Shown: positions 35,315 to 45,300 of the stretch, piece after piece | How the letters are laid out: each line of letters begins with the position of its first letter | Numbering within the stretch: position 1 is the first letter of the stretch | Assembly (NCBI GenBank): GCA_030674185.1 | Contig: JAPXFY010000023.1 | Span: 15,854,686-15,918,685 of the forward strand | Direction of reading: 5' to 3' | Length of the DNA: 64,000 nucleotides | From: Monoplex corrugatus | Lineage: Eukaryota; Mollusca; Gastropoda; Littorinimorpha; Ranellidae | Position numbers and translations under genes: made by a program | Notes under the pieces: model-generated | What the model was told of the DNA's origin: nothing | The model's input: only the letters and a program-made list of their open reading frames with translations | Databases searched by the model: none

Positions 35315-35480
35315 AGTTGAACACATACAGGTGCATGGACCAGTAAGTCAGAAAATGATAGGAACAAATGACAGAAAGCAAAGGAACAAGACAGAAACAA
35401 AAAGACACGGACAGAGAAGAAGACATTTCTATAAGATACCATTTATACTGGAAGAGTCCCCGGCATCCCATGCAGAAGGG
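35315..35480. repeat. Dispersed repeat, copy C (right part only)
   Basis: GTGCATGGACCAGTAAGTC, then ATGACAGAAAGCAAAG, and a GGAAGAGTCCCCGGC end match, in the same order, the right thirds of copies A and B. Here too a tandem array lies directly on its left, but with a different unit. Confidence 0.6.
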
Positions 35481-35800
35481 CAGAAAACAGGTTCTAATCT
35501 ACCAGTAAAACAACTTGCTCAAACAAATTCATTTTGGAAAAAATATCCTGGATGCATGTAAAGAGTTTGGCAAGATTTTACAGCCAAAAACATCTGACGA
35601 TTTTGGCAACCCAGGGGGAAGGGTGGGGGAAGGGACACAAACTTAGGTTTTAATCTCCCAGTACAATAACTTGCTAAACCAAACTCATTTTGGAAAAAAT
35701 TCTATGTGCATATAAAGAGTTTGGCAATACTTTGCAGCCAAAACCATCTGAAGAGTTGCAGAACCAATATTTTGTAACAAACGCAGAAAGCAAAGATCTC
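35480..35800. repeat. Diverged 155-bp tandem duplication
   Basis: A block with AACTTGCTCAAACAAATTC, AAAGAGTTTGGCAAGATTTT and CAGCCAAAAACATCTGA recurs about 160 bases later with around 10-15% difference. No coding potential was recognised. Confidence 0.7.
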
Positions 35801-36072
35801 TTCTGCGAAAACTGGATGAATAAAGAGACATGTTTTGTCAAGAATGTTATAAATCCGGAGGGCACATTTATGTCATAAACAATATCCCATATTTGACTTG
35901 ATTTGACTTGTGTATCCAATATTTGACTTGATTTTGCTGCACCTAATCATTAGAATCACTATCTTGGTGCAAATCACTTGTTTGAAATGTTTAAGTAATG
36001 TGCTTGAAGAAAAACCTTATACATCTGCATGGTAATGTTTTGACAATATTGATGCATGTATGTTTATGTGAT

Positions 36073-36076
<4 letters not shown>

Positions 36077-36167
<91 letters not shown>

Positions 36168-36189
36168 TGTGTGTGTGTGTGTGTGTGTA
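36077..36189. repeat. GT microsatellite
   Basis: An almost pure (GT)n tract of about 110 bases with one GA interruption. A second one lies 400 bases away. Confidence 0.97.
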
Positions 36190-36225
36190 TTCTTTTTGTA
36201 AAAAAATAAATCATAAAAAAAAACC

Positions 36226-36350
36226 CATGAAAATAGAATAAGAACGCATATTTAATACAACGAGATAAGACAGGCACAATTTTTGGCCAATTGGCCTTTG
36301 TCACGCGTAAAAGGAAGACACCAAAAAACAAATATCAAATACAAAAATTA
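36226..36350. repeat. Single arm of the foldback family
   Basis: AATAAGAACGCATATTTAAT, ACAACGAGATAAGACAGGC and GGCCAATTGGCC match the left arm of the inverted repeat at 8,611-8,767 in the same order. Confidence 0.75.
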
Positions 36351-36582
36351 CGAGAGAGAAAAAACAGCAAAACTTCGCTGCTTGTTTATTAGTAGTGGTA
36401 ACTAGAAAGAAGAGAGCTACTATGACATCACGGGGGAAGTGAGATGAATTTTACAATGCAAAAGTGGCTGTCCCATATAATTATTGCTTTATCCTGAAGA
36501 GGGTCAGGGTCAATGCATAGGAAATCAATAGACTATGATACACTTGTTGAATGTAGTTTCTTGAGTGCAAGTCTACAAATAC

Positions 36583-36720
<138 letters not shown>

Positions 36721-36936
36721 ATAAACGTATGCATACACACTCATGACCACATTCATTCAAAAATAAAAGGAAATATAAGCATATGATCAGGTGAATGGAA
36801 AAACATGCAACAACTGTGAGGTATGGCTGATGTACATGTAAGTGGACACTGCCTTGTGCCAGGATTCATTGGCAAGAAACTGGGGTTTTGATCTGGTAAA
36901 TATATTACTTAACCCTTTGACTCCCGCGGCCTATCT

Positions 36937-39900
36937 CATCATCATCATCAGTCCCGTAGTCTGGTTGACCGTTGGGGCACCATTGAAGATTTTGCAACCA
37001 ACTTCCTCCACTCCTCACGGTCCTCAGCTTTCCGCAGAATGATATTCCATTCAAGGCCAGTCCACTCTCTGATATTGTCTTCCCATCTTTTTCTCTGTCT
37101 GCCTCTTCGTCTCCCTCCCTGAACTGTTCCCTGCAAGACGGTCTTGGCCAGTCCAGATGATCGTGTGACGTGCCCGTACCACCTCAGTTTGCGTCTTTTC
37201 ACTGAGGTCAGGAGGTCTTCATACGGCCCGATGGCGTTTTCGATTCGGGTTTTCACTTCTTTATTGGTTATATGATCTATGTACGAGATACCAAGGAGTT
37301 TGCGGAAGCATCTCATCTCCATTGCCTGTATCCTTCTTTCAATGTCTGCTGTTATGGTCCATGTTTCGCATGCATACAAAAATATTGACATGACCAGGGA
37401 ACGCATCAGTCTGATCTTGGAGCCGATTGCGATATTCTTGTCGTTCCAGATGACTTTTAGCTTGGTCATTGCAGCTGTGGTCTGTGCAATCCTGGAAAGT
37501 ACCTCGGGCTTTGATCCTTCATCTGATACTATAGCTCCCAGATATTTAAATCTATGGACGGTCTCAAGTTTCTTGTTGTCTATGGTAATGTCAGTGCTGA
37601 TGCCATTGGTATTATTTGTCATCAACTGGGTTTTCTCTGCACTGATCTGCATGCCATATGATGTGGAGGCCTCATCAAGATGTTTTATCAAGCTGACTAG
37701 CTCTTGCTCTTGCCCAGCTAGTCCGTCAATGTCGTCGGCAAAACGCAAGTTTGTGATTGTTCTACCTCCGATGCTGACTGTTCCCTCGTGGTCTTCAAGT
37801 GCGTCAGCCATTATTCTCTCTAAGAAGATGTTGAAGAGAGTGGGGGAGAGCAGGCATCCTTGGCGTACTCCAACTGTGGTTCGGAACCATTCGCCTATGT
37901 TGTTGTCATGGTAGATTGCACTGGTCGCCTTTTCGTAGAGGCATTCTATGGTTCTGATCAGGTTGGCATTGATGTTGTACAGCCTCATGGTTGCCCACAA
38001 GGCTGCGTGCCAAACTCTGTCGAATGCCTTCTTGAAGTCCACGAAGACGTGGTAAAGGCCTTGCTGGTGTTGCAGGTATTTCTCACAGAGCAATCTGAGG
38101 TTGAAAATTTGCTCTGTGGTACTTCTTCCTGGTCTGAAACCTGCCTGCTCTTCTTTTATTATCTCCTCAGCTTGTGGCTTCAGTCTACTCAGAAGGATTT
38201 TTAGCATGACCTTACTTGGATGGCTGATCAGGCTGATGGTACGGTAGTTTTGGCATAGTTGTAGGTTGCCTTTCTTCGGGAGAGTGATGATCAGGGACTG
38301 GGTCCAAGGTGTTGGCCACTCACCTGTCCGCCAGATCTTATTGCAGATGATGAGTAACATATCTATCATGGCCTCTCCTCCTGCCTGGACCAGTTCTGAG
38401 GGAATGTTGTCCATTCCTGCCGACTTGCCTTTCTTCAATGATTTTACTGCAGCTTCAACTTCTTCTCGCATGATGGGGTAGCTGTCGTTGTTGGTTGGTG
38501 GAGGAACGTCTAGCACCTTGGGATCTCCTGTTGTTGTGTGTGTGTGTATAATTCGGAGCAGTACTCTGTCCACCTCTGCAGAATCTCTTGATCTTCTGTG
38601 AGACATTTCCCTGCTTTGTTCTGTATGGTAGTGGTTCTGCCTTGTTTTGAGCTTGCTAGTTCTTTCACAAGCTGGTAGGCTTTTTTGCTGTTATTTTTCT
38701 GCAGGTTTGCTTCGATATCTTGGCATTGTTCTTCAATCCATGTTTCCTTTGCTTTCCTCATGCCTTCTTTAACTTGTTGGTTGGCTTTTCTGTATAGTTT
38801 AGCACCTTCATCCGTACTCTTCTTTTGCTTTAGTTCTCTGCGTTTGTCGCTCAGCTTTAGTACTTCTTCCGTGACCCAGGGCATCTTTGTTGGTCGGTGT
38901 TTTCCAAGGATGTCGTTGGCTGCTTCGGTCACGGCAGTGATGAAGTTGTTGATCAGAGTTGTTGATCAGGGGTGTAGGGGGCTCTGGATAGAGGTAGTAC
39001 CTTTGATGTCTGGCTGCTGCACTCTACCTGGTAGGGTGGACGGGCATCACTGGTCCTCATCCATCCTCTAAATCTCTCACGTGCTGGCTCCAAGCGCCAC
39101 ACCCCGGGACCTCGCCTCAGCAGGCGTGCCAAACCATGTGAGGGGGTGATGTTAACACTGCATCACTGGGCGAATAACCTCCACGATGCAGGTTACCGGC
39201 CAAGGCGGACGAAGTTCCGCAAGGAACTCAACGGCTATGTGTTCAAGACCAAGGCGAACCACCTAGATGGAGGACGTCGGCTGTGGTCTGGCATGGAGAG
39301 GGATGGGCTCCGCCATGCGACATTGCCCAAGACACACTAAATGAAGATTACAACCGCAACTCAATCCATACCGGCCCGGTCGTCGCCCGGAACAAGGACC
39401 GCGCCTTCCGTCGCTGGCCATCAGGGCGGAGGTGAAAAGTATGTGACTGATGGACCAAAATCCCTACGTACAAGAAAAAATGTTACTATCGGCACCTGGA
39501 ATGTGAGATCGCTGAGAGCAGCAGGAAAAGTTGCAGAACTAACGTATGAAATGAAGAGATACCGATGGAACGTTCTTGGGCTCTGTGAGGTACGATGGAA
39601 AAACCTCGGAGAAACGTCTACCCCAGAAGGCCACAAACTCTACTTCAGTGGCAGTGAAGACAAACATGAACATGGAGTTGGATTCCTCATTCACAAAGAC
39701 ACTGTGAATGCCATCATGGGATGCCGACCAGTCTCTAGCAGACTCATTACTATTCGGCTTAAGGCTTCACCTTTTAACATCACCGTCATCCAAGCTTATG
39801 CCCCAACAACTGACTATGATGACGAGGCTGTCGAAGATTTCTATGATCAACTGCAGGAAATCGTAGATCAGACGCCAAAGAAAGACATCATTATAGTGCA

Positions 39901-40378
39901 GGGCGACTGGAATGCGAAGATTGGAGAGGATGAACACAATAACTGGAAAGGGATATGTGGCCAATACTGCAACCCTGAGACCAACGAAAGAGGTTTAAGG
40001 CTTCTAGAATTCGCCAGTTACAACGACCTGAGGGTGGTGAACACGTTCGGTCCACACAAACCATCTAGACGCTGGACATGGCACAGCCCAGGAGAAAAAT
40101 ACCACAGTCAGATCGACTACATCATGATTCAAAGACGCTTCCAGTCAAGTGTTAACATCGCAAAGACCAGGAGCTTTCCAGGAGCCGACATTGGAAGCGA
40201 TCATGAGCTTGTAATGATGACCTTCAAACTCCGCCTCCAGAGGATGAAGAAACAGGGCAACATAAGAATTAAGTTCAATCTTGAGAAGCTCAAAGACCCC
40301 AACATAGTTGAAAACTTCCAAGCAACGATAGGAGGGAAGTTTGCTCCTCTCCTCGTCCTTGACAATATGGACACCGAA
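36937..40378 (-). mobile_element. Near full-length LINE with inverted 5' half (twin-primed)
   Basis: Direct repeats GCGGCCTATCT at 36,926-36,936 and 40,379-40,389 are perfect 11-bp target duplications. The reverse transcriptase half is on the minus strand with a (GATGAT)n 3' tail at 36,937-36,950. The endonuclease half and its 5' untranslated leader are on the plus strand (about 38,970-40,378). The protein break is clean: the endonuclease side ends after MDT and the RT side starts LINNF. A 13-bp duplication AGTTGTTGATCAG (38,944-38,969) marks the internal junction. The element is APE-endonuclease type, as in CFDP2-like LINEs of invertebrates; the clade is not assigned. Confidence 0.92.
36948..38956 (-). 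pseudogene. LINE ORF2, reverse transcriptase and C-terminal part
   Basis: About 670 residues in two frames. The first (38,956-38,510) covers the linker before RT, with TEAANDILGKH and WTEYCSELYTH. The second (38,606-36,948) has the RT motifs SAGMDNIPSELV, AGFRPGRSTTEQIF, VDFKKAFDRVWH, GVRQGCLLSPTLFN, RFADDIDGL and FKYLGAIVSD, and a C-terminal GGRRRGRQRKRWEDNIREW segment. The catalytic ADD is intact. The frames cross in a GT dinucleotide run at about 38,536-38,549, so one slippage event broke the ORF. It is otherwise well preserved, suggesting a young copy. Confidence 0.92.
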
Positions 40379-40380
40379 GC
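39341..40380 (+). pseudogene. LINE APE-type endonuclease domain, inverted
   Basis: One open frame of about 345 element-derived residues, followed by host MITE codons to the stop at 40,408. Exonuclease/endonuclease/phosphatase motifs appear in order: IGTWNVRSL, LGLCEVRWK, GVGFLIHKD, VIQAYAPT, VQGDWNAKIG, TWHSPGEKYHSQIDYI and GSDHELVMM. These are the metal-binding and catalytic positions of APE-like LINE endonucleases. It no longer connects to the RT because the segment is inverted. ATG at 39,341 is plausible as the ORF start since an in-frame region upstream looks like untranslated leader. Confidence 0.9.
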
Positions 40381-40802
40381 GGCCTATCTACCAACAGTAA
40401 AAACTTGATCCTTCGATTCCCTCACCCTATCCACCAGCTTCCTGCAGGATGAGTGAGGGACTCAAAGGGTTAAGTTTTTGCTTTGCTAGCAGGATTGACA
40501 ATGCAGGATGCTGGTGGATAGGGTGAAGGAGTCAAAGGGTTAAAAGAGAAAAGGCAGGATTGACAATGCAGGATGCTGGTGGATAGGGTGAAGGAGTCAA
40601 AGGGTTAAAAGAGAAAAGAACACTGAACCAAAAAATACAATTTCATGGGGCTTTCCTGGCTAGATGCAAAAAGTTTTGTTTTTTTCATGTTAAGTCTAAA
40701 TGTTCAAAAATTCCTTCGCACAGGGGGAGTAACCTCTTTGTTAACATGTTGGCTCTGAAAAGGTTAGAATTATTTTCAATCTTTTGAAATAATGTCACCC
40801 AC

Positions 40803-40946
40803 CACATCTGCCTCCTTGTCTGACAGGCGCAGTTTGAGGGCTTCGTTCTCCTTCTTCAGACTGAATCTGGTTCCCTCTGCTTTCTGAGATGCTGAGCATT
40901 TCTCCACCTCCAATTTCTTCAAGGCTTCTTCCGTCTCCATGCATTT
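40803..40946 (-). CDS. Coiled-coil gene, exon (48 codons)
   Basis: The minus-strand acceptor TGTGTCCACAG is followed by KCMETEEALKKLEVEKCSAS, then FSLKKENEALKLRLSDKEAD, and the donor GATGTG|GTGGGT. The 144 bases are phase 0 at both ends, matching the neighbouring exons at 50,984-51,307 and 31,414-31,600. Residues follow a coiled-coil pattern. A SINE begins about 45 bases upstream of the acceptor, and a MITE lies 200 bases into the next intron. Confidence 0.78.
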
Positions 40947-40989
40947 CTGTGGACACAGAACATATCGCTTTCTAGTAACTTTCACCTTA

Positions 40990-41357
40990 TAATGGTGTAC
41001 TGGTTAGCGCAATGGACCACCAACTGGAAGGTTGTGGGTTGGAATCCCAATCAGTCCCTTCAATCATCACTGTGGGATTTTTCGGCTGTAACCGGCTCCT
41101 ACCCAGAGCTGGGTGTGCTATGGGCTCATTGGGAAGACTGGGACCACACAGCCGAGTCTCATCCACCTAACGGATGCATCACTGAGGGTGTTGCTCAGAT
41201 CTTTTGATCAGCACCGCAGATGTCTGTATCTCTCTGGCCTGGTTGACGCCAGGACATTTGATAGTAAGCGTAGAGTACAGCCCTGTCATCCAGTCTCAAT
41301 CACAGATGGAATTCCATAGCATCATGATTACCATCCTCATTGACATCATCATCATCG
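40990..41357 (+). mobile_element. tRNA-derived SINE
   Basis: The head has an A-box-like TGGTTAGCGCAATGG (41,001-41,015) and a B-box GGTTGGAATCC (41,037-41,047), one base from the GGTTCGAATCC consensus and at tRNA-like spacing. The body, including GCTGGGTGTGCTATGGGCTC, is not tRNA. It ends in a short CAT/ATC repeat near 41,345. A true tRNA gene is excluded because no acceptor stem closes. The SINE family cannot be named from sequence alone. Confidence 0.7.
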
Positions 41358-41429
41358 CATTGCAAAAATTGTGCCAGCTTCTGTGGCCATCAAGGTGGTG
41401 TAGAAAATATGACTGGGAAAAAAACTTTA

Positions 41430-41772
41430 GTTTCAGCTTATAAAGTCACAAACAGCAACAGTGTTTAAACACAACGCAGCATCCTTTACTCTAGCTTTCA
41501 CATGAATAAAGTTGCATAGCAACAGTCATTCACAACAGCACATCTTCTTCTCTACCTTTCAGCTTACAAAGTGACAGCAACAGTATTAAAAAGACACTGC
41601 ATTCTTTTCTCTATCTATCAACTTATAAAGTCATACAGCAACGGTGTCAACACAACACAGCACTCGTTTCCTTAGCTTTCAGTTTATGAAGTTAAATAGT
41701 GACATACACAACGGAGCATGCTGCAGCTTTCAGCTAATAAAATCACACACTGCAACAGTGTTACTGTTACTA
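41430..41772. repeat. Degenerate ~75-bp tandem repeat interrupted by a mariner
   Basis: Blocks resembling TTTCAGCTTATAAAGTCA, then CAGCAACAGTGTT and ACACAACACAGCA, recur about five times and continue past the transposon at 43,140-43,180. Confidence 0.7.
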
Positions 41773-41774
41773 TA

Positions 41775-43124
41775 CAGGGTGTTTCAGAAGTCTTGGGCAC
41801 ATTTCAAGTCCTCATATCTGCTGAACTATGAGCGGTAGTAAGATAAAACTGGTATCATTTTAAAGCTGAATCCATGAATTTTATTTGGGACGATAATGAT
41901 GGTTTTGTATGTTTTTGTGTGTTTAGACAGAAGCAGTAATGGCGTACACTCCACAAGAAAAGGCGTTTTGCGTCCTTGAATTTGCAAAAACTGAGTCATG
42001 GACACTTGTTCAACGTGCATTTCGCAGAAATTTCCGGAAAGAGGCCCCAGAACGGAAGTCCATTGTGAGATGGCATGCTAAATTCATGAATGATGGGTGT
42101 TTGTGCCCAGGTAAGAAAACAGGACGCCCCTCAACTGCAGATGATGTGGTTCAGCGAGTTCGAACTGCCTTCCAGCGAAGCCCCCGTAAATCGGTCAGAA
42201 GAGCTAGTAGGGAACTCCAGATTCCACCAACAACTGTTTGGCGTGTCTTAAGAAAAAGACTGCACATGACTCCTTACAAGCTACAGTTAGTCCAAGAATT
42301 GAAGGACACTGATAAACCAGCTCGTCGTGACTTTTGCATTGCAATGCAAGAGAGGTTGGAAGATGACGAATTCGACGACCGACTTGTTTTCAGCGATGAG
42401 GCGACCTTTCACCTGAATGGCAAAGTTAACAAGCATAACACTCGCATATGGGGCACCAAGAACCCGCATGCATGTCTTGAGTATCAGCGAGATTCCCCTA
42501 AGGTGAACGTTTTTTGTGCTTTGTCCAACTTCCAAGAAAGCTGTCTATGGACCTTACTTTTTTGAAGAAGCAACAATCAAAGGTGACAATTACCTCAACA
42601 TGCTGGAAACCTGGTTAATGGATCAGTTGAGGGCGGAAGAGTCCAACGATTTCATTTTCCAACAGGATGGGGCGCCAGCGCACTGGAGCCTCAGGGTTAG
42701 GCAGTTCCTCAACACAACACTGCCTGACAGATGGATTGGTCGATCTGGGCGGAATGATCGCGCTTTTATGCCCTGGCCTCCAAGGTCTCCAGATCTCACA
42801 CCGTGCGATTTCTTTTTGTGGGGGTTTGTGAAACAACTGGTCTATGTGCCTCCTCTGCCAAATGATGTGGATGAATTGAAAACCCGAATAACGGACGCTG
42901 TTGGAACAATCAACAACGCACTGCTGGAACGCGTTTGGCAAGAATTTGACTATCGCCTTGATGTGTGCCGAGTGACCAACGGTGCTCACATTGAGCATCT
43001 TTGAACAGTCAACAGAAAACTCAAAACAGCCAGCTTTCGGAATATGTAACATGCATTGTTGTATTCTTCAGGGTTTTTGGGGTAATCAATGTTAAAATGT
43101 GCCCAAGACTTTTGGAACACCCTG
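41775..43124 (+). mobile_element. Tc1/mariner-superfamily element with 30-bp TIRs
   Basis: The left TIR at 41,775-41,804, beginning CAGGGTGTTTCAGAAG, pairs with 43,095-43,124 (in reverse CAGGGTGTTCCAAAAG); 28 of 30 positions match. TA duplications flank both ends (41,773-41,774 and 43,125-43,126). The total of 1,350 bp and one transposase gene fit the superfamily. It inserted into a degenerate tandem repeat. Confidence 0.95.
41939..43004 (+). pseudogene. Mariner-superfamily transposase, one frameshift
   Basis: Frame one (41,939-42,565) starts MAYTPQEKAFCVLEF, a DUF4817-like helix-turn-helix, and has RRASRELQIPPTTVWRVLRK as the second DNA-binding helix and FSDEATFHLNG with the first catalytic Asp. 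Frame two, to 43,004, has FQQDGAPAHWS and PPRSPDLTPCDFFLWG. I count 46 residues between the second Asp and the Asp of CDF, longer than the DD34D of classical mariners. The frames cross at about 42,520-42,540 near VNVFCALS. Otherwise it is complete; the length of about 350 residues is normal. Confidence 0.9.
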
Positions 43125-43165
43125 TACAACAAGTGTTTATCCTTTTCTCGAGCTTTAAGCTTATA

Positions 43166-43290
43166 AAGTCATATAACAACAGATAAACACAACAGCACAT
43201 CATATAACAACAGATAAACACAACAGCACATCATATAACAACAGATAAAGAAACACAACAGCACATCATATAACAACAGATAAACACAAT
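43166..43290. repeat. 31-bp short tandem repeat
   Basis: ATATAACAACAGATAAACAC followed by AACAGCACATC occurs about four times. Confidence 0.9.
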
Positions 43291-43743
43291 AACACATCTT
43301 TTTCTTTACTCTGAACTGATAAAGCGTGGGATGCACAGAGAGGGAACCACCGCTGATTCTTGCAGAGTTGGTTGGACCCTTACTACAGCTGACATGGGGG
43401 ATGCTTCTGGGCATTAATGTGCAATGTGAACTGTTCTTCTGCAATTAAAGCAGACCAGTGCTGGTCTACACTGACCAGGAGCCATTTCTGAAGCACCTCT
43501 CACATCATCCTGTTGAGATGGGAGGGTTGCTTCCCCTGGCCTTTCATGGATGGCTTAGTGGTGTACTGGCTTACTACTGTTGAAGCCTACTGTCCTTTTT
43601 CACCTCTTTTGCCTACTCTCCTGGCCCATCCTTTTTGTCTGAACTACAATGGTAGCTTCTTCCCTCTTGGCCCCGCATTTTTGCCTCAGCTAGAATAATA
43701 GCTTCTTCCTCTTGGCCCAGCATTTCTGCCTCAGCTAGAATAA

Positions 43744-45300
43744 CAGAAATGAAGAACACATTATAAAAAAGAACTTTGAACGACCACCCATAATGAAAGA
43801 TGAAGTTAGAGCAGCACTGAAAAAAATGAAACCAGGAAAAGCCCCAGGACCAGACAACATTACTATAGAGATGATTGAAGCCCTGGAGGAATTTGGCATA
43901 GAAAAAATAACAGTCCTCCTAAATGAAATTTACGACACTGGAAAAATCCCCAATGTCAAAATCAATTTTCATTGCACTTCCAAAGAAGACAGGGGCTATA
44001 GAACGTGAACTCCATCGCACAATCACTTTGATGAGTCATGTAACAAAAATCCTGTTAAGAATAATCATGATGAGGACAGGGAATAGAATCAAAAGAGAAA
44101 TAGCAGAAGAACAGTGTGGATTTGTGGAAGGGAACGGAACTATTAATGCCATATACATCCTAAGAACTATCATAGAGAGGTCAATTGAGATGAATAAGCA
44201 TTTGTATTTATGCTTTGTTGACTATACCAAGGCTTTCGATCGGGTACGACATGAAGAATTGATCAACCAACTGGAGAGACTCGATGTTGATGGAAAAGAT
44301 CTATGAATAATCAGAAATATGTACTGGGAACAAACAGATGCAATGAGAATAGAAAACAATATAAGCTCTTTCCAAAACATCAAAAGAGGAGTCAGACAGG
44401 GTTGTGTTTTGTCAGCAGATCTGTTTTCACTTTACAGTGAAAACATCATGAGAAACCTAGAAGAAGACCCTGGATTAAAGGTTGGAGGAAAAATGATAAA
44501 CAACATTCGATACGCAGATGACACCGTGCTAGATGCAGAAAATGAAAGGGACCTACAAAACCTTGTGAATATACTAGAAATAGAAAGCAAAGGTAAGGGG
44601 TTGGAACTAAACACCAGGAAGACTGAAGTCGTGATCAGTAAAAAACATGAAATCCCCTCAGCAAAATAACAGCAAATGGCACAACCTTGACACAGGTTAA
44701 TAAGTTCAAATACCTGGGAACGGTCATTTCATCAGACGGCAGATGCACATCGGAAATAGCCGGCAGAATCGGCTGAGCCAAAACAGCATTCAAGAATATG
44801 ACAAGCATTCTTACCAACAAATGCATATCAATTAACATCAGGAAGAGAGTCCTTGAATGTTATATACAACCAATACTGTTGTACGGATGTGAGGGGTGGA
44901 CAGTCAGCAAGCAAAGCCAGAGCAAGATTGAGGCAGCCGAGATGTGGTTTCTAAGAAGAATGTTGAGAGTTCGATGGACAGCAAAGAAAACAAACGAACA
45001 GTCTTGATGGAGGCAGACACAAGTAGATCATTCATAAGGAAGATTCGGAAAAGATAGGCAACATTTATAGGTCATTTTATGAGGAAGGGGGATTTGGAGC
45101 ACCTGGTCACAACAGGAAAGCTGGAGGGAAAGAGAGCACCAGGTAGACCCAGGGAGAAAATGCTAGACGGACTTGTGGAGTGGCTGAAGACGAGGAGAGT
45201 GGAGGAGATGCTTGGGGCAACAAGAGATAGAGACAGATGGAAGTCCATGATCGCCAACGCCATGTGGCAAGGCACCTGATGATGATGATGATGATGATGA
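43744..45300 (+). mobile_element. RTE-like LINE inserted in the minisatellite
   Basis: GAATAA at 43,738-43,743 and 45,301-45,306 form a short target duplication, and a (TGA)n tail precedes the right one. The RT is decayed into at least four frames. It is 5'-truncated: coding homology starts inside the RT. Two further truncated copies exist at 10,022-10,323 and 61,258-61,728. Confidence 0.88.
43793..45279 (+). pseudogene. RTE-like reverse transcriptase, multiply frameshifted
   Basis: RT motifs in order are MKPGKAPGPDNITIEMI, EEQCGFVEGNGTINAIYILR, LCFVDYTKAFDRVRHEELI, GVRQGCVLSADLFSLYSENI, IRYADDTVLDAE and NKFKYLGTVISSDGR; then LYGCEGWTVSK and a C-terminal EGKRAPGRPREKMLDGLVEW. The YADD box is intact, but frames break near 43,990, 44,305, 44,668 and 45,005. 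The normal upstream endonuclease is absent. It cannot be active; it is an older insertion than the inverted LINE at 36,937. Confidence 0.9.

Larger units (their letters stand above)
36909..40608. mobile_element. TTAA MITE carrying a nested LINE
   Basis: The left piece (36,909-36,936) starts TTAACCCTTTGACTCCCGC; the right piece resumes at 40,390 with ACCAACAGTAAAAACTT, the inner arms and the long outer arm, and ends at TTAA 40,540. Joined without the LINE they form the standard short outer arm. A 65-bp tandem duplication then repeats the right end, to TTAA 40,605-40,608. The inner palindrome is partly deleted at its centre. Confidence 0.85.

Noticed and set aside
37279..38481. Plus-strand ORFs of 70-210 codons
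   Set aside because: They are antisense shadows of the LINE reverse transcriptase.
39341..40408. Host gene similar to craniofacial development protein 2
   Set aside because: The endonuclease domain belongs to the LINE enclosed by 11-bp target duplications; the name is a common mis-annotation.
40990..41060. tRNA gene
   Set aside because: A and B boxes are present, but the acceptor stem does not close and a long non-tRNA body with a repeat tail follows, so it is a SINE head.
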